From: Spirochaetales bacterium
GTDB lineage: Bacteria; Spirochaetota; Spirochaetia; SZUA-6; DRHE01
Length of the DNA: 64,000 bases
Assembly (NCBI GenBank): GCA_030604195.1
Contig: JAUVWI010000010.1
Location: 1 to 64,000, forward strand
Reading direction: 5' to 3'
Of this stretch, positions 18,221-25,982 are shown in pieces (position 1 is the stretch's first letter; each line of letters starts with the position of its first letter). The translations under genes were made by a program, and so were the position numbers. A model generated the notes under the pieces. It saw nothing but the letters and a program-made list of their open reading frames with translations, was not told the origin of the DNA and did no database searches.

Positions 18221-19516
18221 TTAAACTTTGGCTTTATAAGGCTCATATTTCAATTCACTGATCAATTCCCGACCTACGTTGGCCACATCCTCCCTTTTCC
18301 AGGTCCTGGGCTGCTCTTTATAGGTAATCAGGTTGGGAATCGGGCAGACAAAACTGCACACCATGCAACTTAAACACTTGTCCTCGAGCAGTTTGGGCCG
18401 GCGGGTTGACGCATCCCACTCCAGCGCCTGGCCTGCAGCATCGTGGCATACGGTATAGCATTGGCCGCAGCCTATGCATCTATCTAAATCATACTGGGTA
18501 ACACCCTGGCGTTCAAGGTCAAAGGCATCGGTCTCTTTCAGATTGGGAAGCGCTTTACCCACCAGATCCGCTACCCGGGGAATTCCTTTCTCGGTCATGT
18601 AATCGGAGAGTCCTTCGATCATATCCTCTACAATCCGGTAACCGTAGTGCACGATCCCAGTAGTTACCTGGATGATGGAAGAGCCCACCAGCAGGTATTC
18701 CAGGGCATCTATCCAGGTTTCAATACCGCCGATTCCGGACAGGGGCAGGTCCAGTTCTTCACACTGGGCCATTTCAGAGATAAATCTTAAACCAATAGGC
18801 TTGATGGCCGGACCGGTATAACCGCTCCTGGCGCCGATTCCAAAGACATTCGGCTTTGGTGTCCAGTCATCCAGGCCGATCTCTGAAAGTCCGGCCACAC
18901 TGTTGACAGCGGAAATAGCATCGGCGCCGCCCTTTTTAGCATAGAGGGCAGGTTCAGTCATGTCGGTAATGTTGGGGGTCATCTTGGCAATAATCGGAAT
19001 AGAGACTGCTTTTCTTATCGACGCTGTGAATTTTTCAATCAAATGGAATACCCGCCCTACCTTGGCCCCGGAACCTTCCACCGTCATGTGGGGGCAGGAA
19101 AAGTTCAGCTCAAGCATATCAGCCCCGTTATCCTCTGAAGCCCTGGCCAGGTAGACCCACTCGTCATCGGAAAAACCCATAATGCTGGAAATAACAATAT
19201 GATCGGGATAATGCTTCTTCAGATAGAGAATATCTAAAAGATTATCCTTTAAGGTACGGTCGGTAATCTGTTCGACATTCTGCAGCCCGACAAGCTGCTT
19301 GCTGCCGTAGTTATAGCCATTCATGCGCGGTGAAGGATGAATAATCTTTATGCGGTCTGTACCCAGTGTCTTGTAGACTACACCGCCCCAACCGGCGTCA
19401 AAGGCGCGCGCTACCATTTCGGCGGTGTTGGATACCGGTGAGGATGAGAGCAGGAAGGGGTTCTTGAACCTGATCCCGCAAAAATCTATTGAAAGATCAA
19501 CATTATTTATAGACAT
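18221..19516 (-). CDS. preA: NAD-dependent dihydropyrimidine dehydrogenase, subunit PreA
   Basis: 431 residues. An FMN-binding dihydroorotate-dehydrogenase-type TIM barrel fills residues 1-310 (ELNFSCPHM active-site region, GIGGIETWIDALEYLLVGSS phosphate site). The C-terminal part carries two 4Fe-4S ferredoxin motifs, CIGCGQCYTVC and CLSCMVCSFVC. It reduces uracil and thymine to dihydro forms with PreT. It sits between preT and hydA with gaps of 18 and 15 bases. Confidence 0.93.
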   Translation of the reverse strand: MSINNVDLSIDFCGIRFKNPFLLSSSPVSNTAEMVARAFDAGWGGVVYKTLGTDRIKIIHPSPRMNGYNYGSKQLVGLQNVEQITDRTLKDNLLDILYLKKHYPDHIVISSIMGFSDDEWVYLARASEDNGADMLELNFSCPHMTVEGSGAKVGRVFHLIEKFTASIRKAVSIPIIAKMTPNITDMTEPALYAKKGGADAISAVNSVAGLSEIGLDDWTPKPNVFGIGARSGYTGPAIKPIGLRFISEMAQCEELDLPLSGIGGIETWIDALEYLLVGSSIIQVTTGIVHYGYRIVEDMIEGLSDYMTEKGIPRVADLVGKALPNLKETDAFDLERQGVTQYDLDRCIGCGQCYTVCHDAAGQALEWDASTRRPKLLEDKCLSCMVCSFVCPIPNLITYKEQPRTWKREDVANVGRELISELKYEPYKAKV

Positions 19517-19534
19517 AATAATTCCTCCTATTAC

Positions 19535-20872
19535 TCACTCTTCTCTTCCTGACAGATATTCCCGGATAGCCGCAGCCGCTTTCTTACCATCTTGAACTGC
19601 TTCCACAACCAGGGCCGGACCGCGAACAATGTCGCCGCCGGCGAAAATACCCTTCACTGAAGTCTCTCCGGTTTCCGGATTTACCTCAATAAGCTTCCTG
19701 CCATCAACCTTTACCTGCGGATACCACTCCGGTGAATCATTAACAGCCTTGTTGCCGATCGCTTCCACTACCACATCGATATCGAGCAGCCACTCTGAAC
19801 CGGGAATCTCTACGGGGCGTCTTCTCCCTGATTCATCTTTATCGCCAAGACGGGTTCTCACCAATTTGAGTCCTGTAAGAGTTTTCCGGCTATCAGTTAC
19901 AAAGTCCACCGGCTGGTTTAAAAGGAGAAAGTGCACTCCCGACACCAGAACATCGATTCGCTCATCTTCTTCAGCGGGCATCTGGGAAAAGGAACGGCGG
20001 TAAACCAGGTATACATCGGCGGCCCCAAGTTTTTGAGCCGATTCGGCGCAGTCCATGGCAACTGAACCGCCGCCGATTACCGCTACTCTTTTGCCGGTCA
20101 GAGCGCTCCCCAACTCAGCAAAGCGTTCCTCCCTGAAAGCGGCCAGAAAACCCACGGAATTGTACAGCCCTTTTATTCCCGCCGTACCGGCTTTAAGCTC
20201 TACAGCGCCCCAGAGGCCGGGAGAAATAAATACGGCATTGAATCCTTCCAATAGAAGCTTTTCAGCCCCGCCTTTGCCTTCCACAGGTGAATTCCTTTTG
20301 AAGGTTACACCCAGCTCTTCGATATCCTCAAGTTCATGCTTTAAAAAATCATTATCAAAACGGTAAGCAGGCACGCCGTAGCGGATAACTCCGCCAATTT
20401 CAGGGCGCGCTTCAAAAACGGTAACCTGGAAACCCTCTTTTGCCAGTTCCGCTGCACAGCTGAGTCCGGCAGCGCCGGAACCCACAACAGCCACCTTCTG
20501 TTCTCTCGGTTTCCCTTTTTCTAATACCTTGATTCCCCTCTCCCAGGAATGTTCAATCAAGGCGCGCTGGATCTTGCCAATCTCAATTACCCGGCCGATG
20601 CCGGTGGCGCTGCACTCCTTTTCGCAAAGCCTGGCAGTTGGACAGAGAACAGCGCAGGCGCCGCCTAAAATATTATTTTTTTTAATAGTCCGGATAGCGC
20701 CGGTAATGTTTTTTAATCTAAGCTTACGGATAAAGGTGCCCGGGTCAGTATCGGCGGGACAACCCTTGGAGCAGGGTGCATCAAAACAGAGAAGACAGCG
20801 ATCAGCCTCGGCTGCAGCCTGGCTTAAATTAAAGCCCTTCTCCATTACTCTAAATTCCTCCGGGTTGCTCAC
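19535..20872 (-). CDS. preT: NAD-dependent dihydropyrimidine dehydrogenase, subunit PreT
   Basis: 445-residue flavoprotein partner of PreA, of the GltB-small-subunit type. N-terminal Fe-S cysteines are CLLCFDAPCSKGCP and CAVLCPTARLCEKEC. An FAD Rossmann motif GSGAAGLSCAAELA follows, then the NAD(P) motif GGGSVAMDCAESA, and the FAD motif GIFAGGDIVRG. It starts with GTG behind AAGGAGG. First gene of the pyrimidine-reduction operon, with a promoter about 80 bases upstream. Confidence 0.92.
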   Translation of the reverse strand: MSNPEEFRVMEKGFNLSQAAAEADRCLLCFDAPCSKGCPADTDPGTFIRKLRLKNITGAIRTIKKNNILGGACAVLCPTARLCEKECSATGIGRVIEIGKIQRALIEHSWERGIKVLEKGKPREQKVAVVGSGAAGLSCAAELAKEGFQVTVFEARPEIGGVIRYGVPAYRFDNDFLKHELEDIEELGVTFKRNSPVEGKGGAEKLLLEGFNAVFISPGLWGAVELKAGTAGIKGLYNSVGFLAAFREERFAELGSALTGKRVAVIGGGSVAMDCAESAQKLGAADVYLVYRRSFSQMPAEEDERIDVLVSGVHFLLLNQPVDFVTDSRKTLTGLKLVRTRLGDKDESGRRRPVEIPGSEWLLDIDVVVEAIGNKAVNDSPEWYPQVKVDGRKLIEVNPETGETSVKGIFAGGDIVRGPALVVEAVQDGKKAAAAIREYLSGREE

Positions 20873-20950
20873 AGCAAAACCTCCTTGATAATGGTTGTTC
20901 AGACTATTTAAGGTAAAATTACTCTGTTCACAATCTTTGACTTCTTAACC

Positions 20951-20980
20951 ACTATAGGTAATATAAATGAAGAAAGTCAA
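20951..20980 (-). promoter_or_regulatory. Sigma70-type promoter of preT-preA-hydA
   Basis: On the minus strand -35 TTGACT (20975-20980), an 18-base spacer and -10 TATAGT (20951-20956). The -10 is about 79 bases before the preT GTG. Confidence 0.6.
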
Positions 20981-21128
20981 GGTTTTAGATGCTGATTTCA
21001 AACAGTATTTTGAATTAAAATGGATATTTAGAGATCCTCTATTAACCCTCGGAGCCGCTGCCGCCTTGCTCAAAATTCAACACCCAACCCTTGCTTTTCT
21101 GAAACAATGTGCTATTATCTAGGTATAT

Positions 21129-23039
21129 ATGGCCCGATTCTCAAGAATTACAATATATCTATTATCCCTCATTGTGCTTCTATCTTCATGCGGTAAACTG
21201 GCCGTGTTCACCCAACCCTATGAGGAGACAACCCAGGTAGAAATCAGATCACTGGCAGAAGGCGGAGTCCTCAACAAAAATGATACTGTTTCCTTTGTAA
21301 TACATTCGGCACTAAAAGAGGAGCAGGATATCACCCTGATGATAACTCTTTGCCTTCATTCAGGAGAGGTTATCTGGGATACCTCTCTGGAAGCGCCGCT
21401 ATTGAATGAGGAACTCGAGCTTTTACTTCCCGAACTGGAAACAGGATATTACCTGCTCAAATTTACAACCGCCTCAGAAGCAGGAAACTCTTCTGAAAGA
21501 ACGGTCAATTTTTTCTATGTAGAGGGCAGCTACCGGATTCTCGGCATAACCTCTTACCCGCCGATTATCCTGCCGCAAACCGATACCCTTCTCAAAGCCG
21601 AGCTTTCCATACCTGATGGCAGTAATCCATACATCCGCTGGTCTCGGGACGGCAACCTGATTGCCCAGGGCTCTCTGGCCCAGGGTCTGGATAAAATAAA
21701 CTGGCCCGCCCCGAATAAGGAAGGAATATACACAATACTTGTAGAACTCTTTCCCTTTGCACCGCCCCAGGGTAAAGAGTATAGTTTCACGTCTGGCACT
21801 ACCTTGAACGCCGAGCTCTATATACTCTCTCACACCATCCTGCAGGAGTCTGACCTGCGGCCGGAAAATTCTTACTTCAGCCTCTTTCACTTTAACGGTG
21901 ATCTCAAGGATTCCGGTGTCAGCAGTAAAGAGAAGCAGGGAACAGTACCGGCTGCTGAACTGGAGGTTATTGGGAATCCTACTTTAGTAACTATCCAGGA
22001 TACAGTGGGTTACCGTTTATCGGCCGCGGACGGTTTCCGCCTTCCCCGGCTTATATTGCCTGTCAAAGATGGTCTTCTCTTACCCTTCACCCTTACCATG
22101 GGTCTATTAACCGAGACGGCAGAGCCCGGCGGCGAGCTCATTAAGGTACGGTCAAAGGATGACAGTCTGAACCTGGCAGTCTTTTTTGATTCTTCCGGGA
22201 ATCCGGCCGTGAAAATTAGAATAGCTGATCAGGAAATTATTGCCCCATCCCGCTTTACCGGTTTCAATAAAAATCAGGAACATTTTATCTCACTCTCTGT
22301 GCTTCCCCGGGAGGATTATCTTTCCATCCAGTGGTTCTTAGATGGCTATCAGAGTACTACTTCTGTTTTTAAGCCGGCCGCTAAAAGAATATCCGGCCAG
22401 GGTGAGACCATTATATGTGGAACTGAACTTTTTAGCGGCGTCGTTACTGAACTGGGAGTTTATTTTCAAGATAGCCAAAAAAGAGCCACTGTTAATCCCG
22501 ATATATACAGCCAGGCAATGCAGAAGAAACACCGCCACAATCTGATCTATGCCCAGAGTTTTGACGGCATATTCCTGCCTGGGGAGCTCTCTTCAGAGGG
22601 CCAGGTAAAAACTGCGGGCGGTTTCCTGGTTTTAAGCGGAGCCGCTTCTCTTCAGCTTCCCCCACTGGCCATGGAAGAACGCAGCCTACATATTGAGCTG
22701 ATTTTTGAGCCTGCGCTGACGCCGGATAGCCGGATCACTCTTCTCCGGGAAAAGAGTGAAGTTCCCTTTATAACCATCGCGAGCGACGGTCTTATATCAC
22801 TGCCAAATGGAACAGTGAAAAAGTTGCCTGCCCTTAAAACAGAGAGAGCTTTAACCATAACCTTATCCCCTCAAGAAGAAGAGACCATGAAGGTAGTAAT
22901 TGCAGCCGGTATACATAGCAGGGAATTGATTTTACCCTCTACCGGAGCTGCTGCTGATCTCAATCTTAAACTTACCTGCCTTACAGATGCTGACAAACCG
23001 CTGATTATTGACCGTATAACGGTCCTGCACAATGACTAG
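21129..23039 (+). CDS. Large exported lipoprotein, possibly with a LamG-like region
   Basis: 636 residues. The type II signal peptide ends in the lipobox LLSSC, giving Cys21. The rest is beta-rich. An Ig-like part lies at about 130-230 (PYIRWSRDGNLIAQG, EGIYTILVELFPF), and a concanavalin-like (LamG-type) segment appears near 250-450 with FHFNGDLKDSG and FISLSVLPREDYLSIQWFLDG. No catalytic residues are evident. Probably a surface or periplasmic binding protein. It is a single gene facing away from the pyrimidine operon. Confidence 0.65.
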   Translation: MARFSRITIYLLSLIVLLSSCGKLAVFTQPYEETTQVEIRSLAEGGVLNKNDTVSFVIHSALKEEQDITLMITLCLHSGEVIWDTSLEAPLLNEELELLLPELETGYYLLKFTTASEAGNSSERTVNFFYVEGSYRILGITSYPPIILPQTDTLLKAELSIPDGSNPYIRWSRDGNLIAQGSLAQGLDKINWPAPNKEGIYTILVELFPFAPPQGKEYSFTSGTTLNAELYILSHTILQESDLRPENSYFSLFHFNGDLKDSGVSSKEKQGTVPAAELEVIGNPTLVTIQDTVGYRLSAADGFRLPRLILPVKDGLLLPFTLTMGLLTETAEPGGELIKVRSKDDSLNLAVFFDSSGNPAVKIRIADQEIIAPSRFTGFNKNQEHFISLSVLPREDYLSIQWFLDGYQSTTSVFKPAAKRISGQGETIICGTELFSGVVTELGVYFQDSQKRATVNPDIYSQAMQKKHRHNLIYAQSFDGIFLPGELSSEGQVKTAGGFLVLSGAASLQLPPLAMEERSLHIELIFEPALTPDSRITLLREKSEVPFITIASDGLISLPNGTVKKLPALKTERALTITLSPQEEETMKVVIAAGIHSRELILPSTGAAADLNLKLTCLTDADKPLIIDRITVLHND

Positions 23040-23097
23040 CTAAAAATCTAAATTATTATAATTAACTCTATTATTTTAAATAATATTAATTTAATTA

Positions 23098-23126
23098 TTG
23101 ATTTATTTAATATATTACTATATATT
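23098..23126 (+). promoter_or_regulatory. Promoter of the DUF2089/SHOCT-like gene pair
   Basis: -35 TTGATT (23098-23103), a 17-base spacer and -10 TATATT (23121-23126) in a very AT-rich gap. The strong AGAGAGG ribosome site follows at about 23134. Confidence 0.6.
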
Positions 23127-23146
23127 ATAGTAAAGAGAGGTTGCAA

Positions 23147-23563
23147 ATGGAAAAGAAATTACTGCATGAATGTCCGGTATGCGGCAAGAATCTGAGGGTT
23201 CGAGCTCTTCAGTGTCCCGGTTGTCAGACCCGTATTGAGGGAAATTTCGAGCCGAATGCATCACCTATTTTCTACCTGTCCGGAAAAGAGCTGGAATTTG
23301 TGGAACTATTTGTAAAGGTCAGGGGAAATATCAAGGAGGTGGAAAAAGCCCTTGGTATTTCCTATCCCACTGTCAGGGGTATGCTCGATTCCATTATCCG
23401 CAACATGGGCTACCAGGTTAAACGCACCCCTGATGCGAAAAGGAGAATGGAAATTATTGAGCGCCTGGAGAAGGGCCAGATAGATGCCACCCGGGCCGCG
23501 GAACTGCTGAAAAGCGATACTTCAGAAGCTGTTACAGAAGAAAGCAAAGAGGGGGAGGAATAG
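23147..23563 (+). CDS. DUF2089 domain protein (zinc ribbon + helix-turn-helix-like)
   Basis: 138 residues from the ATG at 23147, which has AGAGAGG six bases upstream. The N-terminal zinc ribbon is CPVCGKNLRVRALQCPGC. A helical region follows with LGISYPTVRGMLDSIIRNMG, resembling a sigma-4-type helix-turn-helix, so it may bind DNA. The C-terminus (IIERLEKGQIDATRAAELLK) is a SHOCT-like helix hairpin related to the one in the next gene. It directly precedes 23564 with no gap. Confidence 0.8.
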   Translation: MEKKLLHECPVCGKNLRVRALQCPGCQTRIEGNFEPNASPIFYLSGKELEFVELFVKVRGNIKEVEKALGISYPTVRGMLDSIIRNMGYQVKRTPDAKRRMEIIERLEKGQIDATRAAELLKSDTSEAVTEESKEGEE

Positions 23564-23944
23564 ATGCTCAGTGAAGAAAAACTCAAAATATTGCAAATGA
23601 TCCAGGAAGGTCAGATTACCGCCGAGGAGGGCGCTAAGTTAATCGAGGCTTTAGAAACAAGCGGCGATGAATATGCTCAGGCAGCGATAAAAAGCCGGGG
23701 CAAATCCATCAAGATCAAGGTAACGGACAAAGAGAGCGGAAATACCAGGGTCAATTTAACTCTGCCCTTTGGTGTAGCCCGCTTTGCCCAGTCCTTCATA
23801 CCCCACGCCGAGAAGAGCAGGCTCAAGGATCAGGGCATCGACCTTGACTCCCTTTTCAGCGACTTAAGCGACCAGGCGGACGGCAAAATACTCGAAGTGG
23901 ACGATGAACACTCAAATCAGAAAATTGAGATATGGATAGAGTAG
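23564..23944 (+). CDS. SHOCT-like domain protein (YvlB/LiaX N-terminal-type)
   Basis: 126 residues. The first 33 residues (EEKLKILQMIQEGQITAEEG) are the helical SHOCT-like module found in YvlB and LiaX. The rest is a small beta domain with KIKVTDKESGNTRVNLTLPFG, also YvlB-like. Start follows the stop of the DUF2089 gene directly with GGGGGAGG upstream, so the pair is translated as a unit. In other bacteria such pairs relate to envelope stress; here that is inference. Confidence 0.75.
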   Translation: MLSEEKLKILQMIQEGQITAEEGAKLIEALETSGDEYAQAAIKSRGKSIKIKVTDKESGNTRVNLTLPFGVARFAQSFIPHAEKSRLKDQGIDLDSLFSDLSDQADGKILEVDDEHSNQKIEIWIE

Positions 23945-23953
23945 GCTGATTAC

Positions 23954-24892
23954 CTAAAGGGAATCGACCGCTTTTCTAATTGCGGCAATATGATCCGGGG
24001 TAGTGCCGCAGCAGCCGCCCACTATGTCAGCGCCTACCTCTACCAGTTCCCCGACCCTGTCAGCCATATACTCGGGACTTTGCCGGAAAACAGTCTGGCC
24101 GTTGATTAATTCCGGATTGCCCGCATTGGACTGTATCAATATGGGCAGTTCGGTATAGCGGCGGATTTCCCTGGTTATGGGGATCATCTGATCAATGCCG
24201 TTACCGCAGTTGGAACCTAACAGATCAACCCCTGCAGCTGTCAATTCCCTTACCGCCCTGGCACAATCCACACCCATCATGGTCTTGAAACCGCCGGGCA
24301 CCGGATCAAAGGTCATGGTTGCCGCCACATCAATCGAGCTGTCCAGTTTTTTCGCCGCCCTCACCGCACAGAGAGCCTCTTCGATTGCGGTCATGGTTTC
24401 AATTACAATAATCCGAACCCCTCCCTCAAGCAGGGCCGAGATCTGCTCGCTGAAAACCGCCTCCATTTCCTCTTCAGTCACCACGCCCAGGGGCGCCAGA
24501 AACTCCCCTGTGGGTCCCACCGAGGCGGCCACAAGGAAACCGGAGGTTCCTTCTGCGGAAGCGCCTTCGCCGGAAGAGGAGGCGGCAGCAGCAGCGGCCG
24601 CAGCGCCCTCTATAGAGAGGCGCGCACCTGCCTCATTAAGCTCCCTGGTCCTTGCTTCCAGTGAGTACTTCTTGAGCTTGAAGAAAGAGCCGCCGAAGGT
24701 ATTGGTCAGCACCATATCGGCCCCGGCACGGGCATATAGAAAAGCTATATTCCTGACTTCCCGGCCATGAGTGACATTCCATTCTTCAGGGCATTCCCCT
24801 ACCTTTAAACCGCTCTTCTGCAGCATGGTACCCCAGGCGCCGTCACCTACCAGTAGTTTCTTCTCTTTTAATCTTTCCAGTAATAATCCCAA
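23954..24892 (-). CDS. Homocysteine S-methyltransferase family protein
   Basis: 312-residue TIM barrel of the BHMT/MetH N-terminal family. The zinc ligands are present: C229 in GSNCGNG and C294-C295 in GGCCGTTP. Substrate-binding GDGAWGTMLQ is at 16-25. The start is a TTG with GGGGG upstream. Between residues 96 and 118 there is an insert of eight Ala, three Ser and a Gly/Ser/Glu-rich run, which is unusual. Methyl donor unknown; the full MetH corrinoid domains are absent, so it could be a donor-specific methyltransferase (betaine, S-methylmethionine or a methylcobamide). Confidence 0.8.
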   Translation of the reverse strand: MGLLLERLKEKKLLVGDGAWGTMLQKSGLKVGECPEEWNVTHGREVRNIAFLYARAGADMVLTNTFGGSFFKLKKYSLEARTRELNEAGARLSIEGAAAAAAAASSSGEGASAEGTSGFLVAASVGPTGEFLAPLGVVTEEEMEAVFSEQISALLEGGVRIIVIETMTAIEEALCAVRAAKKLDSSIDVAATMTFDPVPGGFKTMMGVDCARAVRELTAAGVDLLGSNCGNGIDQMIPITREIRRYTELPILIQSNAGNPELINGQTVFRQSPEYMADRVGELVEVGADIVGGCCGTTPDHIAAIRKAVDSL

Positions 24893-24975
24893 TACTTTGC
24901 CCCCTTGATATTCTACATTTAGAATTGGATCCTGGCCAGTGAAATAGTTCTATTTGCCTTTTTAAAAGGATGAAA

Positions 24976-25263
24976 TTAATTTGATCTGGAAACTCTGGAA
25001 GCAGAATAGATACTATGCAGGTGGCTGAAAACCGGTAAACCCAGACGCGCTTTGTAGCTCATTATTGAGCATTCATTCTCATTGCGCCCGCACAGATAAT
25101 CGTCGAGCAGGGACTGGATCTCATCAATCTGAATCTGCACCTGCTTATAGAAGAGCGCCCGTTTGGCCAGGCCTATTTTATGATTACCGGCGGAATTTTT
25201 ACGCACAGCAATCTCCTGCTTGAGATGTTTCTCTCTATCCAGTAATTCACTCATCCAGTCCAT
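24976..25263 (-). CDS. Small protein of unknown function
   Basis: 95 residues, mainly helical and charged, with heptad-like hydrophobic spacing at 5-57 (possible coiled coil). No known family is recognised. The ATG at 25263 has GGGAG about seven bases upstream, which supports it as a real gene. It stands just upstream of the homocysteine methyltransferase gene and opposite the TetR promoter. Confidence 0.55.
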   Translation of the reverse strand: MDWMSELLDREKHLKQEIAVRKNSAGNHKIGLAKRALFYKQVQIQIDEIQSLLDDYLCGRNENECSIMSYKARLGLPVFSHLHSIYSASRVSRSN

Positions 25264-25325
25264 GCCATTTCTCCCTACATTTAATATCGGGAGAATAGTT
25301 AATAGAATTTAATTTCAATAATTCC

Positions 25326-25354
25326 TTGAAAACTTCATCCGGATGTTCTATATT
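25326..25354 (+). promoter_or_regulatory. Promoter of the TetR-RND locus
   Basis: -35 TTGAAA (25326-25331), a 17-base spacer and -10 TATATT (25349-25354). The start codon of the TetR gene is 40 bases after the -10 and has AAAGGAG as ribosome site. Confidence 0.65.
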
Positions 25355-25358
25355 AAAA

Positions 25359-25370
25359 GAATGATCGTTC
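25359..25370 (+). promoter_or_regulatory. Candidate TetR operator
   Basis: GAATGATCGTTC is palindromic at 10 of 12 positions and lies just after the -10, at the expected transcription start. That position suits autoregulatory repression by the TetR protein encoded next. Binding is inference. Confidence 0.45.
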
Positions 25371-25394
25371 GTTTTTTAATTTAAAGGAGCAGCC

Positions 25395-25982
25395 ATGGCC
25401 AGAAAAAGAGATGAAGGCAAACGCCTTGCCATAATGGAGACCGCCAAAATGCTATTTTCCCACCAGGGTTTTTACAACACACCAATTGCGGATATTGTTC
25501 GCGATACCGGACTCCCGGTAGGAACTATCTATACCTACTTTAAAAGTAAGGATGATATAATCAGGGTTATTGTTCAGGAGGGCTGGGAAGATTTTTATGC
25601 CAGGCTGGAAGAGGCCATGACCAGCCCATCTCCCGGCCAGGAAAAATTAAAGATCCTGATCGAAATGTTCATTCCCGAATTGCTCGAGGACCTGGATTTT
25701 ATCAACATCCTGCTCTCAGAGGCTATCGTTTACACCCGCATAGAGGAGAAAATAGAAAAAATCACTGAACTGCTTTTTTCTCTGATAAAATCTATTTCCG
25801 TCAGTGGCAAATCTCCGATTGATTTATCGAGGAAAAACCTGCAAACCGCACTGGCGGTCTATTTCCTCGGTATTCTGAATACGGTAAAAATCGCCAAATC
25901 AACCTCTATTACCATTAAAACGGCGGACGTGCTCAATTTTATAAAACAGACAACCGAGTACTCCCTGGGCATCAAACTGTAA
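25395..25982 (+). CDS. TetR/AcrR family transcriptional regulator
   Basis: 195 residues. The N-terminal helix-turn-helix is typical: AKMLFSHQGFYNTPIADIV, then GLPVGTIYTYFKSKDDI. The C-terminal ligand domain is variable. The stop overlaps the start of the RND gene by one base (TAATG). It probably controls the exporter locus and itself through the near-palindrome after its promoter. Ligand unknown; lipids or drugs are usual for such pairs. Confidence 0.85.
   Translation: MARKRDEGKRLAIMETAKMLFSHQGFYNTPIADIVRDTGLPVGTIYTYFKSKDDIIRVIVQEGWEDFYARLEEAMTSPSPGQEKLKILIEMFIPELLEDLDFINILLSEAIVYTRIEEKIEKITELLFSLIKSISVSGKSPIDLSRKNLQTALAVYFLGILNTVKIAKSTSITIKTADVLNFIKQTTEYSLGIKL

Noticed and set aside
23954-24892. 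Poly-Ala segment as two frameshifted genes
   Set aside because: The frame continues unbroken on both sides of the insert and the zinc ligands are intact, so it is one gene.
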